Assembly: GCA_013388835.1 (NCBI GenBank)
Contig: JACAEL010000068.1
Coordinates: 17,664 to 81,663 of the forward strand
DNA length: 64,000 nt
Reading direction: 5' to 3'
From: Candidatus Thorarchaeota archaeon
Lineage (GTDB): Archaea; Asgardarchaeota; Thorarchaeia; Thorarchaeales; Thorarchaeaceae
Shown: positions 16,918-26,264 of the stretch, piece after piece
Layout of the letters: each line of letters begins with the position of its first letter
Numbering within the stretch: position 1 is the stretch's first letter
The notes under the pieces: model-generated
What the model saw: the letters and a program-made list of their open reading frames with translations, nothing else
Database searches by the model: none
Told to the model about the DNA's origin: nothing
Position numbers and translations under genes: made by a program

Positions 16918-18114
16918 CTAGTTCTTGACCTTCTCTGCGAAATCCCTTCCAAATGCCTTTGCGGCCTTGAGTTCATCCCCTGTCGGGACCCACTTCACAG
17001 TGAAGGGTTCCATGACCACCTGCATCTTACCGCGCTCCATGGCCTCCTGTATCTTCTTCGCTGCTCCGCCAGCCCAACCGAACGACCCGAAGGCGGCTCC
17101 CTTCTTGCCCTCAGGCTTGAGGACCTCAATGTCAGAGAGTATCGGAGCAACGGTGGGCAGGATGTCGTTATGCAGTGTGGAGCTACCCACGAGGACACCC
17201 TTGGCTTCGAGAAGCTCTGCCATGATGTCACTCCTGTCACTATGTGGAATGAGCATGAGCAACGGAGTGAGACCTGCCTCGCGTATTCCCTCGGCCATGG
17301 CCCGCGCGAGCTTGGTAGTACTCTGCCACATGGTGTCCCAAGTTATCACGACTTTGTCAGTGGTCCTCTCACCCTTCGCCCACTCCAAGTATCTGGTGAC
17401 TATCTGCAGCGGGTCCTTCCTCCAGATGAGACCGTGGGACGGTGCAATCATCTTGATTGGCAGACCCAACTTGACTACCTCCTCGATCTTCCTCTGCACC
17501 ATCCTGCTGAGGGGCCATAGAATGTTGGCGTAGTACTTGGCTGCTTCTCGCCACAGCACGTATTGATCCACCTCGTCAGCAAACCGCTCCTGAGTAGCAT
17601 AGTGCTGACCGAAGGCATCATTCGGCATGAGTATCTGGTCCTCTACCATGTAGGTGAACATACTCTCTGGCCAGTGGAGCATGGGGGCCTCGTAGAACCT
17701 CAGAGTCCTCCCGCCGAGGTCCAGCTCATCCCCTGTCTTGACCGTCTGTATCTTCCAGCCATCGGCGTAGTGCTTCTTCAGCGGGTCCACTGCCCTTGCT
17801 GTGCATACAAGGGTCGCATTCGGCACCCGTCTGAGGACCTCTGGCACAGCACCGGAGTGATCCATCTCCGCATGGTTCGACACCATGTAGTCAATCTTCT
17901 CAGGGGCCACTATGTTGGAGATGCGACTGAACATGTCATCCGCAAAGGGCCCGTAGACAGCATCGACAAGGACGGTCTTCTTCTCGCCCCTGATGAGGTA
18001 CGCATTGTAGGTCGTTCCATGGTGCACAGTGTATGAATAGCCATGAAAGTTCCGCACGTCATAATCAATGGCACCAACCCAGAACACGTTCCTTGCAATC
18101 TCAACAGGCATCAT
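16918..18114 (-). CDS. fprA: Flavodiiron protein (FprA type)
   Basis: A ~398-residue A-type flavoprotein. Residues 1-250 are a metallo-beta-lactamase fold with the diiron ligands HAEMDHSG, plus later His and Asp in MLHWPESMF, MPNDAFG and PSHGLIW. Residues 255-398 form the flavodoxin domain that binds FMN (VVITWDTMWQSTTKLA, GSSTLHNDILP, FGSFGWAGGA). It reduces oxygen to water or NO to N2O and protects anaerobes. Two adjacent ATG codons (18114, 18111) can start it; a TATA-like CTTTATTA on the minus strand about 40 bp upstream fits a short leader. Confidence 0.92.
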   Translation of the reverse strand: MMPVEIARNVFWVGAIDYDVRNFHGYSYTVHHGTTYNAYLIRGEKKTVLVDAVYGPFADDMFSRISNIVAPEKIDYMVSNHAEMDHSGAVPEVLRRVPNATLVCTARAVDPLKKHYADGWKIQTVKTGDELDLGGRTLRFYEAPMLHWPESMFTYMVEDQILMPNDAFGQHYATQERFADEVDQYVLWREAAKYYANILWPLSRMVQRKIEEVVKLGLPIKMIAPSHGLIWRKDPLQIVTRYLEWAKGERTTDKVVITWDTMWQSTTKLARAMAEGIREAGLTPLLMLIPHSDRSDIMAELLEAKGVLVGSSTLHNDILPTVAPILSDIEVLKPEGKKGAAFGSFGWAGGAAKKIQEAMERGKMQVVMEPFTVKWVPTGDELKAAKAFGRDFAEKVKN

Positions 18115-18391
18115 GTGAATCACTTCGAGTTGACTATGGTTAAGCACCTAATAAAGCCTCCGGACGAGTGCAGAAGACTCTCTGATGTCCACACAGATGG
18201 TGCAGATTGGAAGTGCGAGTCGAGTGGTCATTCGACTCCTTCTGACAGATGCGTAGCACAGGTTTGCTGGTGCAGGGAACAGAGTCGAGGCAAGTGTCAA
18301 CACCGGACATGGGATGGTGAACGAGATTCGTCATACCATGTCTCTGCTGGAGACGACTGAGAGGGCCATTATCCGCCTCAGTGCCGAGTCG

Positions 18392-21295
18392 CTACTCCAG
18401 ATAGATCGATACTCGTCCGGGCAGCGCGAACCTCGCCTTGCTCTGAGGGTCGTAGTCGGCGTGTTCGGCCGAATGGACGACCACCTTGATGCCAAGCTCT
18501 GTAGACATGTAGCCAGCTGACTGTTCTAGCGTAGTCTTCTCAGACTTGGCGCTGTCCGAGTGGTTCCACAGGCCATTCTCCTTGGCAATGCGGTCGACAA
18601 GCATCTTGATCTCCTTGCCGTAGGCCCGATAAGCGTCCTGACTCATCAGGTGCTTCATCAAGTTGCCCACTATCAGTGGCATGTCTGCCGTTCTGATGCT
18701 CTCCATCGCATCGAACATCCACTGAGGTGCCACATACAGATGTGCAGTAGAGATCGGTCTGCCCCTCAAGAGACCAACAATCTCCCTGACGTCGTGGATG
18801 GTCGCTTCCACTACCTGCTGCGCCGCCTCTGCCTTCGAGTCAATCAGCTTCTTGTCGCCCATCGGCCAAGGTGCCACAGACACGTAACCTTCGCGTCTCA
18901 TCTTTGACCACAGCTCCTCTGAGATGTGCGGCGTGATTGGGGCCATCAGGCGGACCCAGATGTCGGAGATGTAGGCCATTGTGCCCTCACGCTCCTCCTT
19001 GGGGACCTCCTGTCGCCTCAGGTACTGGTTGACTACCCGCGTCATCTCTGAGATGGCGGAGATTGCGTAGTCGCGTATGCGGAGAGCATCTAGGAACTCG
19101 GTGCACTCTCTGGCCAGAGAGTTCACGCGCGACACAACCCACAGTGTGGCAGCAGTGGGATGGTCCTTCCGAGTATAGACCCGTGGGGTCTTGGCCGAGT
19201 ATCTGCGGACCGTTTCCACGAACTGGTTGAGCCGTGTTCGGACTGCAGGCACGTCACTCTCGCGCCAGTCCATCACGCTGCCTGATTCCGCCGCAGAGAC
19301 CACGTAGGTCCGGTAGACATCCGCGCCGTACTTCTTGGGAATCTCGACCAGCGGGATGACACGTCCCTTGCTCTTGCTCATCTTGCTGCCTTCCATTATC
19401 AGGTGCTCGTTGAGACTGATGCACTTCAACCAGTGTCTCTTGGGGAATATGGCGACATGATGGAATATTGCAAAGCTGAGGTGGTTGGATATGTGAGAGG
19501 GAGCAGTGTGGCGCTGGTCATTGGGATACCAGTAGAGGAACTCCTCGTGCATCTCTTTCAACAGGGTCGCATCGATACCGGTCTCTGCGGACACCTTCTC
19601 CGGAGTGCTCTTCCCGAGAAAGACATAGTCGAAGAAGCTCAGAGTGAGCTGCTCCGGCTTCAGACGGTTCGCAGTTATCCTGTGGGCGATTGTGTAGTAC
19701 GCCATGTAGATTGTGGAGTCGGATAGGGACTCGATTATCCACTCCGAGTCGAAGGGCAGTCGCGTACCAATTCCTCGCTTTCTGGCACAAGGCCTCTGAC
19801 CCAACCAGTCAAATGTCGCCTCGAACAGGTTCCTGAAGGTCTCAGGGACAATCGCCATGTTGTTCAGAGCAGTCCATGCCTGCTCCTTCCAGCCGGGACT
19901 CGTGTAGTCCAAGAACCACTGTCCAGCAAACACACCCACTTCCACATCTGTACCGCACTTGCATATCACCGGTCTCAGGTCAGGCTCATAGAAGACATCA
20001 CAACGACTGTTGGAGCGCATCCATGCCACGACCTCTTCCTTCACATCCTTTATGGCACGACCTGAGAACTGACCGCAGTTGTCCTTCATCACGCCCTCGT
20101 AGAACTCCGCCTTGTAAATCTCCTGAGTGGCTTCTTCTAGCGCAACAGACTCCTTCTGACTCTTGATTCCTCGCTTCTCCACAGCGTCCTTTGCAGGGAA
20201 CTCGCCATAGCCCTTGATATCAATCATGCTGATGATCTGAATCGACCTGACGGACTCTGCGGTGATACCGAACCTCTCAAGTCCGGAGGGGTCATTCCAC
20301 AGGTCTCTCAGGGCAATGTAGTCGAATGGAGCATGACCGGGTACCGAGTAGACGACACCCGTCGCATTGTTCGGGTCGACAAAGTCCGCAGGAAGAATGG
20401 GCATCTCATGCTCATTATGAACAGCCCGGAAGCTCTTGCCCACTATCTTTGAGCCGGGGAACGTCTCCAGTACTTCTACGTCCTTGGCCTGCAGCTTCAT
20501 CTTCCTCACTGCCGCTTCTGAGACAACCCACTTCTCGTCGCCCACTCGCACCCATGCATACGTGGCTACAGGATTAATCCATATGTTCGTCACACCGAAG
20601 ATGGTCTCAGGACGCAGAGTGGCTGGCACAATGAAGCCGTCCTCAAAGCCGAACTTGATGGCTGTGAACTCCTTGATCTTTGCATCGGCGCCCTCCAGCA
20701 GGTCGTCTTCGCCCACAGGGTTGCCGCACTTGGGGCAGTACAGCAGCGGGTAGTTGCCCCGAGTTATGTAGCCCTTCTCCATGAACTTATGGTACTGCCA
20801 CTCAATGAACTTGTTGTAGGTCTTGTCCCCGGTGGTGAACCTACGCCGCCAGTCGATGCTGTAGCCCAGTGCGTTGAAGTCGGCGGCGATGGCTTCCGCG
20901 AAGAACTTGGCCACAACCCACGGGTCGGTGAACTTCGCCAGCTGGGCCTCCACAGCATCCTCAGTGGGCAGATAGACCCGGAGGTCACGCTTGTACTGCT
21001 CGATTGCGACTCTGTCGCCCGCCTTGACACGCTCAACCATTCCTAGGATTGGGGTACCGGTCATGTGAGAGGCCATGGGAAACAGCACATTGAAGCCACG
21101 CATCCTCTTGTACCGGGCAACCACATCACCAATCGTGTACGTCCGCCCATGACCAATGTGCAGCGCGCCGTTCGTGTACGGGTATGGTACGGTCAGGTAG
21201 AACTTCGGTCTCTTCGGGTCCGGGTCGGCCTCAAAGACCCGGTCCTTCTTCCAACGCTTCTGCCACTTGGACTCAATCTCGGCGAATTCACTCAT
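18392..21295 (-). CDS. leuS: Leucyl-tRNA synthetase
   Basis: A 967-residue class Ia synthetase of the archaeal/eukaryotic type. The HIGH signature is in GALHIGHGRTYTIGDVV near residue 40, the KMSKS loop in GSKMSKSKGRVIPL near residue 640, and a large CP1 editing insertion lies between them. The C-terminal anticodon-binding and tRNA-tail domains are present, so the gene is complete. ATG 21295 (MSEFAEIESKWQ) is the normal start, with a TATA-like CTTTATAG about 50 bp upstream on the minus strand. Confidence 0.96.
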   Translation of the reverse strand: MSEFAEIESKWQKRWKKDRVFEADPDPKRPKFYLTVPYPYTNGALHIGHGRTYTIGDVVARYKRMRGFNVLFPMASHMTGTPILGMVERVKAGDRVAIEQYKRDLRVYLPTEDAVEAQLAKFTDPWVVAKFFAEAIAADFNALGYSIDWRRRFTTGDKTYNKFIEWQYHKFMEKGYITRGNYPLLYCPKCGNPVGEDDLLEGADAKIKEFTAIKFGFEDGFIVPATLRPETIFGVTNIWINPVATYAWVRVGDEKWVVSEAAVRKMKLQAKDVEVLETFPGSKIVGKSFRAVHNEHEMPILPADFVDPNNATGVVYSVPGHAPFDYIALRDLWNDPSGLERFGITAESVRSIQIISMIDIKGYGEFPAKDAVEKRGIKSQKESVALEEATQEIYKAEFYEGVMKDNCGQFSGRAIKDVKEEVVAWMRSNSRCDVFYEPDLRPVICKCGTDVEVGVFAGQWFLDYTSPGWKEQAWTALNNMAIVPETFRNLFEATFDWLGQRPCARKRGIGTRLPFDSEWIIESLSDSTIYMAYYTIAHRITANRLKPEQLTLSFFDYVFLGKSTPEKVSAETGIDATLLKEMHEEFLYWYPNDQRHTAPSHISNHLSFAIFHHVAIFPKRHWLKCISLNEHLIMEGSKMSKSKGRVIPLVEIPKKYGADVYRTYVVSAAESGSVMDWRESDVPAVRTRLNQFVETVRRYSAKTPRVYTRKDHPTAATLWVVSRVNSLARECTEFLDALRIRDYAISAISEMTRVVNQYLRRQEVPKEEREGTMAYISDIWVRLMAPITPHISEELWSKMRREGYVSVAPWPMGDKKLIDSKAEAAQQVVEATIHDVREIVGLLRGRPISTAHLYVAPQWMFDAMESIRTADMPLIVGNLMKHLMSQDAYRAYGKEIKMLVDRIAKENGLWNHSDSAKSEKTTLEQSAGYMSTELGIKVVVHSAEHADYDPQSKARFALPGRVSIYLE

Positions 21296-21714
21296 CACTG
21301 AGAACCTCCACAGCATGAGCGACCGGCGAGCAGGGAAACATGCGCTCTATAAAGCAGTCGGAAAAGACGCACACACTATGAGATGAGAACGCAATCCATC
21401 CTTGCTCACTCTGTCAGTGCGACACCATCTCTCCTTATTAGAGCTATGGTCAACAGGTCTCAGCCTTCCGGATTACCGCACTAGTGAGAGGGGAGGGACA
21501 TACAGACCATTTTGCGGCGGGCAGGCCAGTTGGCGCCAATGTTATCGTCCTTATAAGGAGCCAGTAGTGCATGGGAATAGGCTCTGGACCCTGTCACCAG
21601 GAGACACGAGGAATCGCCGTTGACATCAGGTCTACAGAGTCTGTTGACATGCCTGTAGGTGCGGAGGCAGTGTGTATTGCTCGCACTTATAGACGACCGG
21701 GAGCGCGTCAACTC
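21296..21714. other. Intergenic stretch with two TATA-like elements
   Basis: About 420 bp between leuS and a small zinc-ribbon gene. It holds the leuS promoter, a palindromic TCCTTATAAGGA at 21549-21560, and ACTTATAG at 21685-21692, placed 23-30 bp before the ATG at 21715. I see no tRNA fold or gene. Confidence 0.45.
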
Positions 21715-22002
21715 ATGAGCGAGCGAATGAGAGGAAAGAAGGAGCAGGGTCTAGGCACAGATCACGAGACCCATACCCGTCTGTATAGCACAACCAGTCT
21801 CGAGGACTTGGGATTCCTGTCGACCACGAGGGAGGTCCTAGAGCTATCCAAGAACAGGATGTTGTTCTGTTCTCACTGTGGAAAGTCCATGGACCTCAAT
21901 GGTGTAGAGTGGTTCGGCCCATCGGACTTCACATGTAACCACTGCAGGGCACTGAACAACATCCGTACGCTGACACGCACACTCTATCTCAGCCGGACCT
22001 GA
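21715..22002 (+). CDS. Small zinc-ribbon protein
   Basis: A 95-residue protein with a C-terminal treble-clef or ribbon: FCSHCGKSMDLNGVEWFGPSDFTCNHC has two C-x2-C knuckles 24 residues apart. The N-terminal 45 residues are polar and probably flexible. The start at ATG 21715 is supported by a TATA element 23-30 bp upstream, giving a leaderless mRNA; the frame is open further upstream. The function is unknown; such ribbons bind nucleic acid or protein. Confidence 0.55.
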   Translation: MSERMRGKKEQGLGTDHETHTRLYSTTSLEDLGFLSTTREVLELSKNRMLFCSHCGKSMDLNGVEWFGPSDFTCNHCRALNNIRTLTRTLYLSRT

Positions 22003-22016
22003 GTGATGCTCAAGGC

Positions 22017-22511
22017 CTAGGTCTTCACTCCGTAGTAGGTCATCATGGTGACCGGAAGACCTTGAAGTCTCAGGTACATCCACAGTTGCATCTTGTGCAT
22101 GGCAATATGGCGGGTCATCTCGGACAGGTAGAAGGCCCAGTCCTTCGGTGGTCCCTGGTCATAGAACGGCTTCTTGTTCCGCTCAAAGAGCTCCTTGTCA
22201 GTCATCCTGCTGAACCGGCGCCTCACTTCCTCCACGCCCGCATCGAACACTTCGAGTAGTCCGGAGACAGTGTCGCGTCTGAGTCGCTCTTCCATCTCGT
22301 GCGCCCTTTCCGAGCAGTCGAGCTCCATGCAATAGATAGCCGGGTCCATGCTAGGTATCTGAGCCAAGTGGTTGGCCACTGTGATGAGGTCCCTCATTCC
22401 CTTTGCAGGTATGAAGTCCATCTTCGCCTTCTGAATCGACTCAATCACAACTCTTGCCTGTTCGCATTCATGAAGAAGTCCGTCGAGTAGTGCTTCTGTT
22501 GCAGTCTTCAT
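22017..22511 (-). CDS. DinB-fold protein
   Basis: A 164-residue four-helix protein of the DinB/YfiT type. The start of helix 2 has DLITVANHLAQ (first metal His) and the last helix has MTRHIAMHKMQLWMYLRLQGLPV with the paired His typical of the family's metal site. DinB-like proteins use such sites for thiol-dependent transferase or hydrolase chemistry; the substrate is unknown. A GGAGG seven bases before ATG 22511 fixes the start. Confidence 0.7.
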   Translation of the reverse strand: MKTATEALLDGLLHECEQARVVIESIQKAKMDFIPAKGMRDLITVANHLAQIPSMDPAIYCMELDCSERAHEMEERLRRDTVSGLLEVFDAGVEEVRRRFSRMTDKELFERNKKPFYDQGPPKDWAFYLSEMTRHIAMHKMQLWMYLRLQGLPVTMMTYYGVKT

Positions 22512-22612
22512 CTGGTACTCCTCCGGAGTCTGGCCACAGACTCCACTTGCGCTCCTAATTAGGAGTGGCCTCGGTCTTGCCGAGTCTGAAGGTGGCAGAG
22601 GTCAGCAACACC

Positions 22613-22620
22613 GTTTTTAT
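22613..22620 (+). promoter_or_regulatory. TATA element deciding the start of the gene at 22655
   Basis: GTTTTTAT lies 35-42 bp upstream of ATG 22655 and downstream of the frame's first possible start (GTG 22565). A transcript from here would begin near 22640, which rules out the longer protein. Confidence 0.5.
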
Positions 22621-22654
22621 CCTAGTGTTGACACAGTCAGCTCTTGATGTAAGA

Positions 22655-23086
22655 ATGGTCCTGTTCGGCACTTCGGCAAGCATCTTTGCGGATCTAAACC
22701 TGATAGCACAGATTGTTCTTCTGACGCTTCTGGTGTTAGGCATTGTCAAGCGAAAGCCGCTTCAGATACATGGCAAAGTGATGATGAGTGCCACAGTTGT
22801 CAACATAGTGGCCACACTTCTGTTCATGGCGCCCTCACTGCTGCTCAACTGGGGTTCATTCACGGCCCTGCCCTTCCCTCCAGGACCAGCGATTGTGGTT
22901 GTGCATGGCATAGTTGGAACGCTGGCAATTCTCTTGGGAGCTCTGTGGACATACCGTTTCATTGTCGCCACCAGAAGGTCTGCCCCTCTTGCCTGCGGCA
23001 AGAAAAAGATGATGTGGCTCACGGCAGGACTCTGGCTGTACGCTACTGGTGGAGGCATCGTATTCTACATACTGCTCTATCTCTGA
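22655..23086 (+). CDS. Four-span membrane protein, DUF420-like
   Basis: A 143-residue integral membrane protein with four predicted spans (around residues 10-30, 45-65, 75-100 and 120-140). His residues in LQIHGKVMM and VVVHGIVGTL, and an aromatic end, recall DUF420 proteins and the haem-copper oxidase accessory fold, but I am not sure of this. The promoter position supports ATG 22655 rather than the GTG start 30 codons upstream. Confidence 0.55.
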   Translation: MVLFGTSASIFADLNLIAQIVLLTLLVLGIVKRKPLQIHGKVMMSATVVNIVATLLFMAPSLLLNWGSFTALPFPPGPAIVVVHGIVGTLAILLGALWTYRFIVATRRSAPLACGKKKMMWLTAGLWLYATGGGIVFYILLYL

Positions 23087-23320
23087 CAACTAGCGACAAT
23101 GTCCGCGCGATTGGCGGACTACCGGGAAGCCCGCAACGCGGGTCCTATCGGCTGCCACGATTGAACCGGTCTCAAGCAAGCGTTTGGCTTCTGGGAACGA
23201 GCAGTGAAGACCGCAGTCCTTCACATTGACTAGATTCAGTGTGGCCACTAATGATTCCATGACCGATGCTCAACTCCGGCTCAGAGATACGGCCTTAAGC
23301 GGCATGACTCCGGCCCGCAT

Positions 23321-23965
23321 ATGTGCTCAGAGCAGACCAGATGCACCGGTGAGTTCATCGACGTACATGATCAGCTCCGGTCCTACTGCGAAGTCCTGGA
23401 CCTCCTGAGGCGTGTGGAGAGCAGTGGCTGCCTCAAGGACTACTTCAATGGAGGCAACACAAGTGGAAGACTGCTCTTTCAGGTCTTTAGTAGTGAGTTC
23501 GTATCACAGCTGGCCCATCTCATCAACGATGCGTTGTCCGTGTTCTGCATGAATGGTCCTGTGCTGGAGGTCATGAGCGGAGACGGGACACTCACTGAGA
23601 TGCTCCGGCCTCTGCTGAAGAGAGACATCATAGCAACAGATGCAAAGTCCTCGGGATACAGGATAGAGTACCCGAAGTGGGTGCGTACCATGGATGCGTT
23701 AGACGCTGTCGAGACGTACTCGCCATCCTTTGTTGTCGCCTGCTGGGAACCGTATCTGTGCGCAGCAGGACTGAGGATTGCGGAGAGGGGACTTCCACTG
23801 GCGTGGATTGGCGAGAGACCCATGTGCGGTCATCCGGAACTGTTCGATATCGAGCACATTCGTGCCGGCTCGCCCTACGCAATAGGAAGACATGACAGCA
23901 TTCTTAGATGCGAATTCAGAACAGACATCTATCTGTTCAATGTGGACAAGCCAACAGATGCGTAG
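23321..23965 (+). CDS. SAM-dependent methyltransferase-like protein
   Basis: A 214-residue protein with a Rossmann-type motif I in the middle, GPVLEVMSGDGTLTEMLRP, followed by IIATDAKSSGY (acidic end of strand 2), so it probably binds S-adenosylmethionine. The motif-IV region reads FVVACWEPYL, without a standard D/N-P-P-Y. The N-terminal 90 residues are helical. Residues after 150 carry WIGERPMCGHP. It may modify a small molecule or be a non-catalytic relative. The start is ATG 23321. Confidence 0.6.
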   Translation: MCSEQTRCTGEFIDVHDQLRSYCEVLDLLRRVESSGCLKDYFNGGNTSGRLLFQVFSSEFVSQLAHLINDALSVFCMNGPVLEVMSGDGTLTEMLRPLLKRDIIATDAKSSGYRIEYPKWVRTMDALDAVETYSPSFVVACWEPYLCAAGLRIAERGLPLAWIGERPMCGHPELFDIEHIRAGSPYAIGRHDSILRCEFRTDIYLFNVDKPTDA

Positions 23966-24036
23966 CTGGTGATACACCGCTTCTTATTGCGTCATCGGGA
24001 GGTGACACCGTAGGCTGACAGAAGGCGGTGAATCAC

Positions 24037-24978
24037 ATGATCAGACCTCAGGTAGAAGCCGTCGACATAGACCTCAAGACAGGAAGCACCCTGGGCTTCT
24101 ACACATATGGTGAAGACCGACCGAATCTGCTGATTGTGTCAGGAACAACGGGCCGTTCAGCCACAGACGTCTATGCCAGCTATCTCATCATGAAGCATCT
24201 TGAGAGTCTTGACAGAGTAGACGGTTCTGTGACGATTGTACCCGTAGCAAATCCACTGGTCTTCAGACTGGGAGCAGCGGTCTCACCTCTGGACATGCGA
24301 GACCTGGAGACGGTCTTTCCGGGAGACAAGAGAGGCACGGTCACTGAGAAGACGGCGAGGGAACTCTGGCGCCATGCGACACAGGCAGACGCAATAGTCG
24401 TGTTGAAGACGAACTGGCCATCTTGTATCAGCCACACGGTCGCACTCTACAAGGAGTACATTCATGTCAGGAACCTGGCATCGCAAATCGCACTGCCATT
24501 GGTTGTCCAGAGCCTGGGTCAACAGGGATCGCTGTCGGCAGAGGCAGCTCATGAAGGCATACCCGCAGTGGACATCGAGCTTCGTGGGGGAAGGGACCAA
24601 GTGGACTCGCAGGCAGCGGTAGAGGTGCGCGAGGCGATTCTGAACTATATGCGCATAAGAGACATGATACCGGGTGAGAGAATCGAGTCGTCGCCAGTCT
24701 TCACCGGGCGAATGCAGCAGCTGAATGCAGAGAGTGAGGGGTTCTTCATACCGCGAATGAACGTCGGCGAACCTGTGCAGGCAGATGATGTGATAGGCAC
24801 CGTTCAAGACAAGGGAGATTTACTCTCACCACACGCCGGCGTCGTAGTGATGCTTTCCACTCTGAGCTATGTGTTCGAAGGTGATGTCGTCGCGAGGATA
24901 GCACCGCCGGCGAGTGAACAGAAGAACCACACTGAACCAGTGTTTGAGCGAACACCGACGGTAAGGAGGAAGTGGTGA
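24037..24978 (+). CDS. Succinylglutamate desuccinylase/aspartoacylase-like protein without the zinc ligands
   Basis: A ~313-residue protein with the overall layout of the AstE/AspA (M14-related) family: an N-terminal strand, a loop after LLIVSGTTG, an alpha/beta catalytic domain, and a C-terminal beta module (GFFIPRMNVGEPVQADDVIGTV) typical of the family. The zinc-binding H-x-x-E that normally sits in G-x-H-G-x-E is replaced by GTTGRS, and the D-L-H segment by VLKTNW. It may therefore be a binding protein or use other chemistry. ATG 24037 follows a purine-rich GGCGGTG; GTG 24028 is an alternative. The next gene begins one base after the stop. Confidence 0.55.
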   Translation: MIRPQVEAVDIDLKTGSTLGFYTYGEDRPNLLIVSGTTGRSATDVYASYLIMKHLESLDRVDGSVTIVPVANPLVFRLGAAVSPLDMRDLETVFPGDKRGTVTEKTARELWRHATQADAIVVLKTNWPSCISHTVALYKEYIHVRNLASQIALPLVVQSLGQQGSLSAEAAHEGIPAVDIELRGGRDQVDSQAAVEVREAILNYMRIRDMIPGERIESSPVFTGRMQQLNAESEGFFIPRMNVGEPVQADDVIGTVQDKGDLLSPHAGVVVMLSTLSYVFEGDVVARIAPPASEQKNHTEPVFERTPTVRRKW

Positions 24979-24979
24979 G

Positions 24980-25423
24980 GTGAGCTGTCGAGACTGTATG
25001 CATCTGATGAGCACGAATGTGGGTGACAAGACACTCCGGTCGGCAGGGCATCTGCTTGTCCTTGGCAGCTGCTTGACCAGTCGCTTTCCCGAGATAGTTG
25101 AGGGGTTCTTGAGTGGTGACCATTCACCCGTGCCGGTGGAGGTCTGTCTCGAGGAGACACACATGAACATGGCAGGGTACAAGCTGGCCTCGATTGTGAG
25201 CTACGCAGGTATCGACAAGCTGACAGCCCTGACCATAGATGGGTCCCCACACTGTGTCCAGCTGCATTACCTCATCGAGGACATCAAGCGGCACTTCGCC
25301 CCTCAGGTCCAGACAGCGCACTTTGTTGTTGAGAAGGGTGAGACACACAGTGTGTCTCCTGAGGCAGTGAAACAGTCAAGACATCTGCACAGAGTGGAGA
25401 GAACACTGTCGGATAGTCACTAG
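24980..25423 (+). CDS. Conserved-looking Cys-containing protein of unknown function
   Basis: A 147-residue protein that starts at GTG 24980, one base after the preceding stop, so the two genes form an operon. It opens with SCRDCMHLM (C-x2-C) and has Cys again in LVLGSCLTS, EVCLEETHMNM and GSPHCVQLHYLIED. The pattern suggests a metal or Fe-S site. LTALTIDGSPHCVQLHYL is followed by HFVVEKGET, a strand-helix-strand layout. I do not recognise the family. Confidence 0.6.
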   Translation: MSCRDCMHLMSTNVGDKTLRSAGHLLVLGSCLTSRFPEIVEGFLSGDHSPVPVEVCLEETHMNMAGYKLASIVSYAGIDKLTALTIDGSPHCVQLHYLIEDIKRHFAPQVQTAHFVVEKGETHSVSPEAVKQSRHLHRVERTLSDSH

Positions 25424-25488
25424 TCTTCATCTGCGGGACTCGACCCCTTCTGGCCCCCACATGGTCGCCTCGACAATCCCCTGAGGAC

Positions 25489-26079
25489 CTAGTCACGACG
25501 CCTCAGTCTTGGTAACATAAAGCCCGCCTGCTTCCGATAGTCAATGTACTCCTGACCATAGTGAAGGACAAGCTTTCGCTCTTCGAGATAGGCGCCAATC
25601 AGGACATACACACCTAGGGAAATCGAAAATGCTGCGACATTGGCGAATGGATAGATCAGCACAAGCGCTGCAAGCAGTATGATTGTGGCAAGGTACAGAG
25701 GATGGCGCATCCGCGAGTAGACTCCAGTTGTCACTAGCTCTGGCATTCGGTCGGTACGCATGTCAGCCACTGTGCTCACCGAGAGCACTCTTGATGCTGC
25801 TGCGGATAGGAGTATCCCAGTGACGACAAGGGCAATCCCGCCCAGCATGAGTATGTAGTTGACGCTGCTCGGGACAGAGATGAAATAGAACCAGTCCCAG
25901 AAGTCCATCAGGAGGAATGCAAAGAGAAGAGCAGCCACACTGGTCAGATTGAATAGTCGTGCGTAGACGCTCTTGCCCCATCTGTCAATTATGCGACTCT
26001 TGACCCGGAGAGCGGAGACCCCACTGTGCTGGAGTCCGAAGACGAGGACTCCGAAGACGGTCAGAAGAAGATCTGCCAT
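25489..26079 (-). CDS. ICMT/PEMT-type membrane methyltransferase, copy 1
   Basis: A ~196-residue protein with five or six membrane spans. The C-terminal half has the isoprenylcysteine carboxyl methyltransferase signature: GVYSRMRHPLYLATI (R-H-P) and EERKLVLHYGQEYIDYRKQ. These bind SAM at the membrane face. The substrate in archaea is unknown (isoprenoid, phospholipid or thiol). ATG 26079 gives the N-terminal span; the longer frame to 26166 is polar. A related gene is at 47888-48511. Confidence 0.78.
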   Translation of the reverse strand: MADLLLTVFGVLVFGLQHSGVSALRVKSRIIDRWGKSVYARLFNLTSVAALLFAFLLMDFWDWFYFISVPSSVNYILMLGGIALVVTGILLSAAASRVLSVSTVADMRTDRMPELVTTGVYSRMRHPLYLATIILLAALVLIYPFANVAAFSISLGVYVLIGAYLEERKLVLHYGQEYIDYRKQAGFMLPRLRRRD

Positions 26080-26204
26080 GGTGCTCTCACTCCAGCGTAG
26101 GTCAATAAGCATTGGCGTATGGCACCATAGAGGGCCTACCGGAGTGCTGCCATATGGAGTCGACATGTGCTCCGTTCTCGGGACTTACTAGCCGGTGACG
26201 CAAT

Positions 26205-26250
26205 GTTTATATGCCGCAGTTCACTATAGTTGAGAAATAAACTATAGTTA
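26205..26250 (+). promoter_or_regulatory. Promoter with tandem palindromic operator
   Basis: A TATA element GTTTATAT (26205-26212) is followed by two copies of a 10-bp palindrome, CACTATAGTT (26223-26232, one mismatch) and AACTATAGTT (26241-26250, perfect), set 18 bp apart. Transcription should start near 26235, between the two copies, so a bound repressor would block RNA polymerase. The ATG of the next gene is at 26265. Confidence 0.6.
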
Positions 26251-26264
26251 ACGAGGATGCGAGA

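Noticed and set aside
23100..23220. tRNA-like segment on the minus strand with GGTTCAATC
   Set aside because: The closing pair of the T-loop is G-G and no acceptor or anticodon arm can be formed.
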